From assembly GCA_947599755.1 (NCBI GenBank), contig CANQFO010000011.1, positions 1 through 20,827 on the forward strand: 20,827 nucleotides of DNA. The letters are read 5' to 3'. Origin of the DNA: an uncultured Bacilli bacterium (lineage in GTDB: Bacteria; Bacillota_I; Bacilli_A; RF39; UBA660). Positions 1 to 8,885 of this stretch are shown here, one piece after another (the first letter of the stretch is position 1; each line of letters opens with the position of its first letter). The notes below the pieces were generated by a model. The model saw nothing but the letters and a program-made list of their open reading frames with translations. It made no database searches and was not told where the DNA came from. The position numbers were made by a program, and so were the translations under genes.

Positions 1-640
1 CCCCGTAATATTAGGATATGATGATAGATATTTTCAAGATACCTATCAAGCTATGCCAAAAAATGGCTATAATGAAATTTTTGAAAATATGTTAAATCAT
101 CCAAATATAGAGCTAAAACTAAATACGGATGCCAAAGAAATCATAAAAATAGATGCCAAAAAGAAACAAATTGAAATAGAAGGAAAACCTTTTTCAGGAA
201 TAGTAATCTACAGTGGGCCAATTGATGAATTATTAGATTATGAATTTGGACCATTACCATATCGATCTTTAAATCTAGTTTTTGAAGACAAAAAGGAAAA
301 CTACTATCAACCAAATAGTGTAGTAAATTATCCAAATGAGGAAAAATTTACACGAATTACTGAATTTAAATACTTTTCCAACCAAATCATCGAAAAAGCA
401 ACGACAATATTAAAAGAATATCCACTAACATACGATTATCAAAATAAAGAGCATATTCCTTATTATGCAATTATTAATGAACAAAATCAAAAACAGTATC
501 AAAAATATTATGATAAAGTAAAAGACATAAAAAATTTCTATTTATGTGGAAGACTTGCTGAATACAAATATTATAATATGGATATGGTGATTAAAAAAGC
601 ATTAGAATTATTTAAAGAAATAAAAAATCAAAACAAATAA
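1..640 (+). CDS. glf: UDP-galactopyranose mutase, C-terminal part (5' end outside window)
   Basis: Flavoenzyme that interconverts UDP-galactopyranose and UDP-galactofuranose in the cytoplasm, supplying Galf for surface glycans. The reading frame is open from base 2, so the gene begins upstream; about 212 C-terminal residues of a protein usually near 370 are visible. Family landmarks in order: DDRYFQDTYQAMPKNGY at the left edge, YSGPIDELLDYEFGPLPYRS (the substrate-side loop with the paired Tyr-Arg), TRITEFKYF, an EYP motif, the YYAIINEQNQKQY segment, and the C-terminal FAD-binding stretch CGRLAEYKYYNMDMVI. The ATG at 53 is an internal Met, not the start. A GT2 glycosyltransferase follows after 12 bases, so the two are probably cotranscribed and Galf is likely part of the polymer made here. 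Assignment is by motif recall and is very secure. Confidence 0.95.
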   Translation, partial: PVILGYDDRYFQDTYQAMPKNGYNEIFENMLNHPNIELKLNTDAKEIIKIDAKKKQIEIEGKPFSGIVIYSGPIDELLDYEFGPLPYRSLNLVFEDKKENYYQPNSVVNYPNEEKFTRITEFKYFSNQIIEKATTILKEYPLTYDYQNKEHIPYYAIINEQNQKQYQKYYDKVKDIKNFYLCGRLAEYKYYNMDMVIKKALELFKEIKNQNK

Positions 641-652
641 AGGAGTAAAAGG

Positions 653-1690
653 ATGGCAACAAAAAAATTAAGTATTATAGTCCCTTGTTATAAAGTAGAA
701 AAATATTTACCAAGATGTCTAGATTCCCTAGTGAATCAAACATTAAAAGAAATAGAAATTATTTGTATTAATGATGGATCTCCTGATAACTGTCTTCAAA
801 TTTTAAAAGACTATCAAGAAAAATATAAAGACAAAATCGTGATTATTGATAAAAAAAATGAAGGAGTCTGGAGAGGAAGAAAAGATGGAATCAAAAAAGC
901 AACAGGAGAATTTATAGGATTTGTTGATAGTGATGACTATGTAGACAAAACTTTCGCGGAAAAGTTATATAATAAAGCAAAAAAAGAAAATGCAGATATT
1001 GCTGTATGTGGCTTTGATCGCATAGATCTAGATACCGGAAAAACCATTTCAAAAGAAATGTGTAAAGAAGAAACGAAAATAATTGATGTCAAAGAAAATA
1101 TGGGTGCCCTTTTAGAGTTAAATGGTGCACCATGGAATAAAATTTATAAAGCAAATTTACTAAAAAATCAAAAAGATTTAACAAATCCTCCTAAGATATT
1201 AGATGATATGATGTTCTTATTACTGGTATACTTAAATGCGAAAAAAGTAGCTTTTGTTAAGGAAAGTTTAGTATATTATATGATTAGAAAAGATTCAATT
1301 ATTAATACCATAAAAAAAGAACAAATTGAATCAACTTACAATGCTATGTTAGAAGTAAAAGAAATTTATAAGCAAAGAAAAAGAAAAAATACACTAGAAC
1401 TACTAGATGCAATGGCATTTTTACATCTAGGAATATCGTTAATGTTTCGTCTATCTTATGATAAAAATTGTAATTTAAAACAAGCTATAAAAGACAATAC
1501 AAAATTTTTAGATGAAAATTTTAAAACTTGGAGAAAATCAAAATATATTCGTCTATCTTATGTCTTAAAAAATCATGTAAATGGTAAACTTTGGATAGTA
1601 AAAATAATCTATAAGTGTCATTTATTTAGAGCATTTTTAAAAGTATATCGCTTTATGATTCATCACTTAGGAATTGATATTAAATGGTAA
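653..1690 (+). CDS. Family 2 glycosyltransferase (GT-A fold), surface polysaccharide
   Basis: Inverting GT2 enzyme, probably cytoplasmic and adding one sugar to a lipid-linked polysaccharide precursor. The N-terminal GT-A domain begins LSIIVPCYKVEKYL (residues 6-19), has the nucleotide-binding INDGSPDN (39-46) and the metal-binding DXD-type DSDD (92-95). The usual acceptor-side segment is NEGVWRGRKDGIKKA, a variant of the more common N-x-G-x-x-x-A-R-N-x-G pattern. The C-terminal third is basic and aromatic-rich without a clear membrane span, which suggests peripheral membrane contact. AGGAG lies about 7 bases before the ATG. Its position right after glf makes a galactofuranosyltransferase role possible, but the sugar donor cannot be read from sequence. 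Its last 7 bases overlap the next gene (ATGGTAA). Confidence 0.9.
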   Translation: MATKKLSIIVPCYKVEKYLPRCLDSLVNQTLKEIEIICINDGSPDNCLQILKDYQEKYKDKIVIIDKKNEGVWRGRKDGIKKATGEFIGFVDSDDYVDKTFAEKLYNKAKKENADIAVCGFDRIDLDTGKTISKEMCKEETKIIDVKENMGALLELNGAPWNKIYKANLLKNQKDLTNPPKILDDMMFLLLVYLNAKKVAFVKESLVYYMIRKDSIINTIKKEQIESTYNAMLEVKEIYKQRKRKNTLELLDAMAFLHLGISLMFRLSYDKNCNLKQAIKDNTKFLDENFKTWRKSKYIRLSYVLKNHVNGKLWIVKIIYKCHLFRAFLKVYRFMIHHLGIDIKW

Positions 1691-3342
1691 AAAGAAAAGA
1701 AATCAATAGGAAAATCAGTAAAGGAAAAGAAAAACTGTCAAACAGAAAAAATTTTTGTTTCCTTGCTTTCTTTATCATGTTTATGATAGGAGCATTAAAC
1801 TTAAAAAGTACAGGGGTTTATAATGATGAAAAAATAGAACAAAGAATACTTAGAATGAACATAAGAGAATATGTAGAATTTATTAGTCCTTATAATGATT
1901 TAGTAGAATATTATAAAGAAAAAGGAGTAGGAAGAATATCTCAAGATTTAGATAGAGATCATGGCGTAGCCCCTTATTTGATTTTTGCCCCATTACTAGC
2001 TCTAGAAAATGTATCAGGGCAATTACTAAGTTTTTTATGGCATTTTTATACCTATATTTTATTTTTCACAGGAATTATACTCATTTATTTAATTTCCCAA
2101 AAAATAACCAAAAATCATCTGATATCATTTCTTTCCTCGGCACTAGCTTTTTTCTCACCTAGAATGTTTGCAGATGGACTGTATAATAATAAAGATATCG
2201 TTTTAATGTCTTTTGTATTAGCAATCATTTATTTTGGAATAAACTTCATTCAAAAGAAAGACAAAAAAAGTGCTATTCTTCTAGGAATATGTGCAGCATT
2301 TGCTACAAATATAAAAATAACAGGCTTTTTTATCTTTGGAATGATCGGATTATTTTATTTAATTGAAGTAATCAGAAAAAAAGAGTGGAGTAAACAAAAA
2401 TTCTTCATAGGATTATTAGCGATTATCTCTATGTTAATTCCTTATATTTTAATTACTCCAGCGATTTGGGGAAACAAAAAATTTGATTTAATTCCATATT
2501 TTACATGGTGTCTAACAGAAGGAACAAAATACTCAAGATGGAATGGGAAAGTATTATTTGAAGGAAGAGTTTATGATTACGAAAAGAATATGATGTTACC
2601 ATGGTATTACTTACCAAAAATGATGATAATTACCTTACCAATAATAACAATGATTTTATTCATCATAGGAACGTTTTATCTAATCAAAAACACCATCAAA
2701 GAAAAAAAGAAAATCAAAGAACAAACTTATTTCATGTGGATGATATTTCTTTGCTTCTTATTACCATTATTAATAGGAATATTGGGAAAAGTAAAATTAT
2801 ATAATGGTTGGAGACATTGTTATTTTCTTTATGGACCACTAATGATTTTAACCATGTATGGACTAGATAATGTTTATGGACAAATAAAAAGAAAGAAAGC
2901 ATTGATCATTATCCTATGTCTAATTCTTAGTTATAATCTATATTTTTGTATAAGTAGTGGAATCAATAATACTGCTTATTATAATGTCTTAGTAAATCAA
3001 AAAAACATAAGAGAAAAATATGAATTAGATTATTATGGAGTATCCACAAAGAAATTATTAAAAAAAGCATTACAAAAGAAAAAGCAAAATACAATTTATA
3101 TTTATTCAGAAAATTACAGCATAGCAATATTATCGAATAATCGTGGAAGTCTTTCAAAATTAGACCAACAAGAAGTAATCATTTTAGATCATAAAAAAGA
3201 TTATAACCAATTAAAAAAAGAAGGAAAAGAAGTATATATTTTCTATAATCATGTCTATAATGATAAAAAACTAATCAAAAATCATAAAATAAAATATAGA
3301 GAAAAAGAAAAAGGTCAAGACATTATCGCTTTATATGAATAA
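1684..3342 (+). CDS. Polytopic GT-C-like glycosyltransferase (ArnT/PMT-type)
   Basis: A 552-residue integral membrane protein with roughly ten hydrophobic segments, resembling GT-C enzymes that take sugar from a polyprenyl-phosphate donor on the outer membrane face. After a very basic N-terminus and a first span (about residues 24-41) come an exposed acidic pair in YNDEK (46-50), where GT-C enzymes carry their catalytic acid, and DRDHGVAPY (90-98), comparable to the H-P-P-L loop of PMT/ArnT proteins. SPRMFADGLYNNKD (158-171) matches the P-R-x-F-A-D-x-x-Y-N-x-K-D motif of bacterial GT39-like proteins. The last 90 residues are polar and probably extracytoplasmic. The start codon lies inside the end of the GT2 gene (7-base overlap), suggesting translational coupling. 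Acceptor and sugar are unknown. Confidence 0.75.
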   Translation: MVKRKEINRKISKGKEKLSNRKNFCFLAFFIMFMIGALNLKSTGVYNDEKIEQRILRMNIREYVEFISPYNDLVEYYKEKGVGRISQDLDRDHGVAPYLIFAPLLALENVSGQLLSFLWHFYTYILFFTGIILIYLISQKITKNHLISFLSSALAFFSPRMFADGLYNNKDIVLMSFVLAIIYFGINFIQKKDKKSAILLGICAAFATNIKITGFFIFGMIGLFYLIEVIRKKEWSKQKFFIGLLAIISMLIPYILITPAIWGNKKFDLIPYFTWCLTEGTKYSRWNGKVLFEGRVYDYEKNMMLPWYYLPKMMIITLPIITMILFIIGTFYLIKNTIKEKKKIKEQTYFMWMIFLCFLLPLLIGILGKVKLYNGWRHCYFLYGPLMILTMYGLDNVYGQIKRKKALIIILCLILSYNLYFCISSGINNTAYYNVLVNQKNIREKYELDYYGVSTKKLLKKALQKKKQNTIYIYSENYSIAILSNNRGSLSKLDQQEVIILDHKKDYNQLKKEGKEVYIFYNHVYNDKKLIKNHKIKYREKEKGQDIIALYE

Positions 3343-3367
3343 AATAAGAGAAGAAAAATACGAATAG

Positions 3368-3400
3368 AAAAAGCACTGAATATAATCAAGTGCTTTTTTC
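3368..3400 (+). terminator. Rho-independent terminator ending the glf operon
   Basis: A 10-bp perfect stem (AAAAAGCACT 3368-3377 pairing with AGTGCTTTTT 3389-3398) with an 11-base loop, running into a T tract, 25 bases after the stop of the membrane glycosyltransferase. It separates the glf operon from the next transcription unit. Confidence 0.85.
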
Positions 3401-3470
3401 TATGAATAACATTGGAAAAAAAAGAGAAAAAGGAGAAAAACAAATTTCAAAATACATAGAAAATATAGAC

Positions 3471-3499
3471 TTTCATTTTAAATAAGGATAAGATATAAT
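3471..3499 (+). promoter_or_regulatory. Promoter of the second glycosylation operon
   Basis: Perfect -10 TATAAT at 3494-3499, with a poor -35 (TTTCAT, 3471-3476) at 17-bp spacing. It lies downstream of a terminator and 22 bases before the start codon at 3522, which has the SD sequence GAGGG. The -10 is convincing and the -35 is weak. Confidence 0.6.
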
Positions 3500-3521
3500 A
3501 AAACAAAGAGAGGGCGATAAA

Positions 3522-4862
3522 ATGAAAGAGACGAAAAAACAGAATTTATGGATAAAAAAGCTCAGAAAAAACAAATATTTACCTTTTATTTTATTATTCA
3601 TAACAATCGCATTTATACATATCTTTATGAAAAATATAGGAGATGATGGATATTTTAAAAGTATTAATTTTCATGAATTAATAATTAGATATAAATCATG
3701 GTCCAGTAGAGTAGTAATTGAATTTTTTTTAATTATCATAGCAAAACAAAATATAAATATTTGGAAAATAATCGATAGTATAGTTTATACCTTATTAGCA
3801 ATCACTACATTAAAATTAGTCAATCCCAAAAAAATAAAAGCCGTAACTTATCTAGGTTGTCTTTTGTTTTTATGTTATCCCTATTTAGATATGAATACAG
3901 CAGGTTGGGTAGCAACAACATGCAATTATTTATGGTGTGCAAGTTTTGGTATCCTATCATTTTTACCATTAATCAATAAAGAACAACAGAAAACAACCAA
4001 TAAAATTACCTATCTGTTATCTTTATTAGCATGTATCTATGCCACCAACCAAGAACAAATGTGTGCCATAATTTTTGGAATGAATTTACTGTATTTGATT
4101 TATCATATTTACAAAGAAAAAAAACTAAATTCTTATAATGTAATGAGTTTACTAATATCCATAATCAGTATGATTTTTATCTTTACCTGCCCGGGAAACG
4201 CATCAAGAACAATAAAAGAAACCAAGGCATGGTTTCCTGAATTTAAAAATTACAGCTTAGCCCAAAAAATATATTTAGGAATTGTCCCAACCGTAAATGT
4301 TTTATTAAAAAATCAATACATCCTTCTTTTATTTACCATCTTTCTAGGAATTGGAGTAATGAATTATGCCAAAGAGAAAAGTTCAAAAATCATTGCTTCT
4401 ACAACAGTAATAATCATAAGCCTATTAACCATAGGAAAAGGATTTTTAATCGAAATGTTTCCTAAATTTCAAGAAATATTTACCATTTTTAATCAAAATC
4501 AAGGCTTAATTTTAAAAGGAAAAGTATCCATTATTCCATTATGCTTATCAATCGTAATCATTTGTGCTTTATTATATATGATTCTAGTAATCTTTCAGAA
4601 ACAAAAATTATTACCCTTTTTTATTTTTACTGCAGGGCTATGTAGTCGATTCATTATGGGATTTTCCCCAACTATCTTTGCCTCTAATACAAGGACAGCT
4701 ATTTTCCTATATCTATCTATGATTATAGTAATACTTTATGTAGTAGAAAAACTATATAAAGACAAAAAAATCAATTCCACCCAAGAAATATGGATATTTG
4801 GATTAATCATTGCTTATGCATTGTTCAATTATATCAATACTTTTATTAATATCAATGTCTAA
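3522..4862 (+). CDS. DUF6056-like polytopic membrane protein, putative extracytoplasmic glycosyltransferase
   Basis: A 446-residue protein with about eleven hydrophobic segments. After a basic cytoplasmic N-terminus and a first span (about 20-37), the first outside loop carries GDDGYF (40-45), then RYKSWSSRVVIEFF (56-69) and a W-K-I-x-D element (81-85). This acidic loop followed by S-S-R is the pattern I associate with DUF6056 and Gtr(type)-like O-antigen glucosyltransferases, where the Asp pair would be catalytic or metal-binding. A second conserved-looking loop holds NTAGWVATTCNYLW. It is first in an operon that later encodes GtrA and GtrB homologues, which supports a role as the transferase using a flipped polyprenyl-P-sugar. 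The family name is from memory; function is inference. Confidence 0.65.
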   Translation: MKETKKQNLWIKKLRKNKYLPFILLFITIAFIHIFMKNIGDDGYFKSINFHELIIRYKSWSSRVVIEFFLIIIAKQNINIWKIIDSIVYTLLAITTLKLVNPKKIKAVTYLGCLLFLCYPYLDMNTAGWVATTCNYLWCASFGILSFLPLINKEQQKTTNKITYLLSLLACIYATNQEQMCAIIFGMNLLYLIYHIYKEKKLNSYNVMSLLISIISMIFIFTCPGNASRTIKETKAWFPEFKNYSLAQKIYLGIVPTVNVLLKNQYILLLFTIFLGIGVMNYAKEKSSKIIASTTVIIISLLTIGKGFLIEMFPKFQEIFTIFNQNQGLILKGKVSIIPLCLSIVIICALLYMILVIFQKQKLLPFFIFTAGLCSRFIMGFSPTIFASNTRTAIFLYLSMIIVILYVVEKLYKDKKINSTQEIWIFGLIIAYALFNYINTFININV

Positions 4863-4883
4863 AAAAGAGAAGGGAGCTATCAC

Positions 4884-6953
4884 ATGAAAAAAGCAAATTG
4901 GTTAACCCTTTTCCTAGTCAGTATAGGAATAGGAATCATCTTAGAATTAGTAGTATTCAATTTTAGAACAATCGAAAGTTTTGCCTATCAACCAACAAAC
5001 TTAACCAACAAAATCAAACTTCATGGGATGAAAGAAACAGAAGGAAAAATAGAAATTACAAATAATAATGATAATTATATAGAAATTACTTCGATTAATA
5101 AAAAGATAAATAACATAAAGCTAGATTTAGAAATAGATAGTTTTCATGATTATTTAAAATATACTATATATGGGCAAGATGAAGCAAATCATCTATATTT
5201 TAGTTTACCAACACAATATTTATATCCAAAAATAACAAGAAGTAAATATGTAAGACTTCATTTGAGTGGAAAATCAGAAAAAATAAAAATTATCTTCAAC
5301 GACTATAAAAATCAATATGCATATCAAAACGGTTATAATCAACAACCATTTACCTTCCATATAAATAAAATTTCGATTAATGAAAAAGTACCAATAGATA
5401 TTTCCTTTACAAGATTATTCTTAGTCATTGCAGGAATAATAATCCTCTATAGTATTCGTCCCAAATCCAGTTTATGGAAAATAAAAATGGAAGAAAAAAA
5501 TAAAAAACAAAAACTAGTAGTAGCAACAGTAATGACAATATTAAGTCTTCTCTTTTTCTATATTATCAACATTACCCCTCAATTAAAAAATCCCATAGAC
5601 AGTAACCAACACCAATATCAAGAATTAACAAAAGCCTTAGCAAATGGACAGCTAAATTTAGATATTGAAGTAGATGAAAAACTAAAAGAAATGAAAAATC
5701 CGTATGACAGTGGCTACAGAAATGAATTAAGAGAAAAAAAAGGATTAACCTATGAATGGGATAAAGCATATTATAAAGGAAAATATTATGTATATTTTGG
5801 AATTGTTCCAGTCATCACCACTTACTTACCATTTTATCTGCTAACCAATCACCAACTACCAAATTACCTCGTTGTCTTAGGAATCAGTATCCTAGTAATG
5901 ATAGGGATTTTCTTACTACTGAAAGAAATCATCAAACAATACTTTCCCAAGACATCATTTTTACTATTTTTAATTCTCTTTGTATGGTTAACCATAACTG
6001 GCGGACTAATGCCAATTCTAACCTATCCATCCATTTATACGATTCCACCACTATATGCCTTAATGTTTACTTACTTTGGTCTATATTTTTTCTTATCTGC
6101 AGAAAAAGAAGGAAAAATAAGAACACATAGAATAGGGTTAGGAGCATTAAGCATGGCCCTAGTAGCCGGATGCCGTCCTCAACTATTATTAGGATCATGC
6201 CTACTAATTCCAATGTATTGGAACAAAATATGGAAAGAAAGAAAATTATTTTCTAAAAAATCAATCAAAGAAACACTAGCATTAATCATTCCCTATTTTA
6301 TCGTAGCAATTCTTCTGATGACCTATAATAAAGTAAGATTTGGTTCCATCTTTGATTTTGGAGCAAATTACAATTTAACCGGAAATGATATGACAAGGAG
6401 AGGATTCATACTAGATCGAATAGGATTAGGAATATTTTATCTGTTATTTCATTTTCCAACCATTAAAGCAACATTCCCATTTATAATGACCGAAAATATT
6501 TCCACAAACTATATGGGAGTTACCATTTATGAACCAGTCTATGGAGGATTGCTGATTGTGAATGGATTATTATGGTTAGGAATATGTTTCTTTAAATTTA
6601 AAAAATTATATCCCAAAAAAGAACTTTTTTATCTATGTTTAACAAGTATAATAAGTGCTTTAATCATTTTAATTATGGATGTAGAAATGGCAGGAATCTT
6701 ATATCGATATTTTGCTGACTTTTCCTTCTTATTAACCATTCCTACAGTAATTGTAGTACTCACACTACAAAACAGTAATCAAGTAGAAAAACAAACCAAA
6801 CAAGTCATATTAACCTTAATGCTCATCTTCATCATAGGAAGTATAGGGTATCAATTTTTAACAATATTTCAAGATTATTATTTTAGAGATTTTATCAATT
6901 GCAATCCACCATTTTACTTTAAATGGAATTACTTATTACAATGGTGGCTATAA
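4884..6953 (+). CDS. Large GT-C-like membrane protein with N-terminal extracytoplasmic domain
   Basis: A 689-residue protein. A first span (about residues 7-25) is followed by a 145-residue beta-rich polar region (30-175) with no Cys, then a span at 176-191, a basic cytoplasmic loop, and a second block of about ten spans from 211 onward. Between spans lies a large loop with PIDSNQHQYQELTKAL (237-252), GQLNLDIEVDEKL, NPYDSGYR and YYKGKYYVYFG (296-306). That motif series, with the acidic residue shortly after the span, is typical of uncharacterised bacterial membrane glycosyltransferases of the GT39/PMT-2 superfamily. The N-terminal domain looks like a glycan- or acceptor-binding beta-sandwich attached to the catalytic body, by inference. 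AAGGGAG precedes the ATG. The gene is 21 bases after its upstream neighbour and 32 before the next, so it is in the operon. Confidence 0.65.
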   Translation: MKKANWLTLFLVSIGIGIILELVVFNFRTIESFAYQPTNLTNKIKLHGMKETEGKIEITNNNDNYIEITSINKKINNIKLDLEIDSFHDYLKYTIYGQDEANHLYFSLPTQYLYPKITRSKYVRLHLSGKSEKIKIIFNDYKNQYAYQNGYNQQPFTFHINKISINEKVPIDISFTRLFLVIAGIIILYSIRPKSSLWKIKMEEKNKKQKLVVATVMTILSLLFFYIINITPQLKNPIDSNQHQYQELTKALANGQLNLDIEVDEKLKEMKNPYDSGYRNELREKKGLTYEWDKAYYKGKYYVYFGIVPVITTYLPFYLLTNHQLPNYLVVLGISILVMIGIFLLLKEIIKQYFPKTSFLLFLILFVWLTITGGLMPILTYPSIYTIPPLYALMFTYFGLYFFLSAEKEGKIRTHRIGLGALSMALVAGCRPQLLLGSCLLIPMYWNKIWKERKLFSKKSIKETLALIIPYFIVAILLMTYNKVRFGSIFDFGANYNLTGNDMTRRGFILDRIGLGIFYLLFHFPTIKATFPFIMTENISTNYMGVTIYEPVYGGLLIVNGLLWLGICFFKFKKLYPKKELFYLCLTSIISALIILIMDVEMAGILYRYFADFSFLLTIPTVIVVLTLQNSNQVEKQTKQVILTLMLIFIIGSIGYQFLTIFQDYYFRDFINCNPPFYFKWNYLLQWWL

Positions 6954-6985
6954 AATAATCTAGAAAAAAAGAAAAGGAGTAGAAA

Positions 6986-7936
6986 ATGAAAAATAAAAAT
7001 GAAGAGAAAAAGAAAAAAATTGCCATCTTAATTCCCTGCTATAACGAAGCAAAAACCATCGAAAAAGTAGTAAAAGATTATCAACAAGTATTACCAGAAG
7101 CCGAAATTTATGTATATGATAATAACTCAACAGACAATACAGATAAAATTGCCAAAAAAGCAGGAGCAATCGTAAGATATGAATCACGTCAAGGAAAAGG
7201 AAACGTAATTCGAACAATGTTCCAAGAAATTGATGCAGATTGCTATTTAATGATTGATGGAGATGATACCTATCCAAAAGAAAATGCAAGAGAAATGTGT
7301 GATTTAGTATTAGAGAAAAAAGTAGATATGGTAATTGGAGATAGATTATCTTCCACTTATTTCAAAGAAAATAAAAGGCCATTTCATAATTTTGGAAATG
7401 TTCTAGTAAGAGGACTAATTAATACACTATTTAAAAGCAATGTTAGAGATATTATGACAGGATATCGGGCATTTAGTTATCAGTTTGTAAAAACTTTTCC
7501 TGTACTATCAAAAGGTTTTGAGATCGAAACAGAAATGACCATTCACGCACTAGATAAAAATTTCTTATTAAAAGAAATTCCCGTAGAATATCGAGATAGA
7601 CCAAAAGGAAGCGTATCAAAATTAAATACATACAGTGATGGCTTCCGTGTCTTAAAAACAATTGCTAGATTATTTAAAGAATATAAACCAACCATCTTTT
7701 TTTCCATCATCAGTATAATATTTTTACTCATTTCCGTAATATTTGGTGCACCTGTATTTATAGAATACTTCAAAACAGGATTAGTACCAAGATATCCAAC
7801 ATTAATTTTTGCAGGATTTATGCTAATGATATCCATATTAATGTTTATTTGTGGAATCATCCTAGAAGTAGTAGTCAAAAAACATAGACAATTATTTGAA
7901 TTAATGTTAATCAATACAAAAAAAGAAAAGGAGTAA
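6986..7936 (+). CDS. DPM1-like GT2 with two C-terminal membrane spans (polyprenyl-phosphate glycosyltransferase)
   Basis: Probably transfers a sugar from a nucleotide donor to undecaprenyl phosphate at the inner membrane face. Cytoplasmic GT-A domain: IAILIPCYNEAKTI (residues 12-25), YDNNSTDNTD (44-53), the glycine-rich GKGNVIR (70-76) and DGDDTY (91-96) for metal and nucleotide. Further motifs are DIMTGYRAF and GFEIETEMTIHA, usual in DPM_DPG-synthase-like GT2 proteins. Two membrane spans close the protein (about 235-258 and 268-293), so it is membrane-anchored like GtrB. AAAGGAG lies before the ATG, and the next gene starts 4 bases after its stop. It differs from the two GtrB-type paralogues downstream (DGDD rather than DADLQD), so it probably uses another sugar. 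Confidence 0.85.
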   Translation: MKNKNEEKKKKIAILIPCYNEAKTIEKVVKDYQQVLPEAEIYVYDNNSTDNTDKIAKKAGAIVRYESRQGKGNVIRTMFQEIDADCYLMIDGDDTYPKENAREMCDLVLEKKVDMVIGDRLSSTYFKENKRPFHNFGNVLVRGLINTLFKSNVRDIMTGYRAFSYQFVKTFPVLSKGFEIETEMTIHALDKNFLLKEIPVEYRDRPKGSVSKLNTYSDGFRVLKTIARLFKEYKPTIFFSIISIIFLLISVIFGAPVFIEYFKTGLVPRYPTLIFAGFMLMISILMFICGIILEVVVKKHRQLFELMLINTKKEKE

Positions 7937-7940
7937 AAAG

Positions 7941-8873
7941 ATGGAAAAAATATCAATTGTAGTACCAAGTTATAATGAAGAAAAAGCAATTCCTTTATTT
8001 TATAAAGAATTAACAAAAGTAATCAATAAAATGAACATAAATTTTGAAATAATATTTGTAGATGATGGAAGCAAAGATCAAACATTAGAAGAAATCAAAA
8101 AATTAGAAAAAAAAGACAAAAGAGTAAAATACTTATCTTTTTCTAGAAATTTTGGAAAAGAATCCGCAATTTATGCTGGATTAGAAGCATCAACAGGGGA
8201 TTACATCACGTTAATGGATGCAGACTTACAAGATCCACCATCTATGCTACCAGAAATGTATAAAGGAATAAAAGAAGAAGGATATGATTCGGTAGGGACA
8301 AGAAGAGTAACAAGAAAAGGAGAACCACCAATTCGTAGCTTTTTTGCCAGAAAATTTTATAAAATAATTAATCGAATTAGCAAAACAGAAATGGTCGATG
8401 GAGCAAGAGATTATCGTCTAATGAAACGCCAAATGGTAGAAGCCATTTTATCCATGAAAGAATACAACCGTTATTCGAAAGGACTATTTAGTTTTGTCGG
8501 ATACCAAACAAAATGGTTAGAATATGAAAACGTAGAACGAGTTGCAGGAGAAACAAAATGGAGTTTTTTCAAATTATTAATGTATGCAATTGATGGAATA
8601 ATCGCCTTCTCAACCGCACCATTATGGATCTCAGTCATAGTAGGAATTCTATTCTGTGCAATTTCCTTCTTTGCTATAATAGGAATTATTATCAAGACAC
8701 TCTGCTTTGGAGATCCAGTAGGAGGATGGCCATCACTAGTATGTATAATTTTAATGTTAAGTGGAATTCAATTATTTTGTATTGGTATAATCGGAGCATA
8801 TCTATCAAAAACCTACTTAGAAACAAAAAAAAGACCAATTTATATTATTAAAGAAAAAGGAAAAAATAAATAA
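7941..8873 (+). CDS. GtrB/YkcC-type polyprenyl-phosphate glycosyltransferase
   Basis: GT2 enzyme expected to make a polyprenyl-phosphate-linked hexose for extracytoplasmic transfer. Motifs: ISIVVPSYNEEKAI (residues 4-17), FVDDGSKDQT (39-48), SFSRNFGKESAIYAGLE (66-82), the catalytic and metal site DADLQDPP (93-100), and the acceptor-side V-G-T-R-R, D-Y-R-L-M and Y-x-R-Y-S-K-G-L-F series typical of GtrB proteins. V-A-G-E-T-K-W then leads to two C-terminal membrane spans (about 225-250 and 258-292). The start at 7941 has GGAG 8 bases ahead, inside the end of the previous gene. It is followed after 12 bases by the GtrA-like gene, the usual gtrB-gtrA partnership. The sugar is probably glucose, GlcNAc or galactose, but the sequence does not decide. 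Confidence 0.88.
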   Translation: MEKISIVVPSYNEEKAIPLFYKELTKVINKMNINFEIIFVDDGSKDQTLEEIKKLEKKDKRVKYLSFSRNFGKESAIYAGLEASTGDYITLMDADLQDPPSMLPEMYKGIKEEGYDSVGTRRVTRKGEPPIRSFFARKFYKIINRISKTEMVDGARDYRLMKRQMVEAILSMKEYNRYSKGLFSFVGYQTKWLEYENVERVAGETKWSFFKLLMYAIDGIIAFSTAPLWISVIVGILFCAISFFAIIGIIIKTLCFGDPVGGWPSLVCIILMLSGIQLFCIGIIGAYLSKTYLETKKRPIYIIKEKGKNK

Positions 8874-8885
8874 GAGGAAGTAAAA

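Noticed and set aside
53..55. ATG 53 as start of the first gene
   Set aside because: The frame is open to the left edge and the residues upstream (DDRYFQDTYQA) are conserved Glf sequence.
6960..7289. 109-codon minus-strand ORF opposite the DPM1-like gene
   Set aside because: Leu/Phe/His-rich translation is typical of the antisense of a Lys/Glu/Asn-rich gene; the plus-strand frame has clear GT2 motifs and SD.
7543..8016. 157-codon minus-strand ORF across the junction of two GT2 genes
   Set aside because: It is the antisense of two well-supported genes and shows no protein family motifs or SD.
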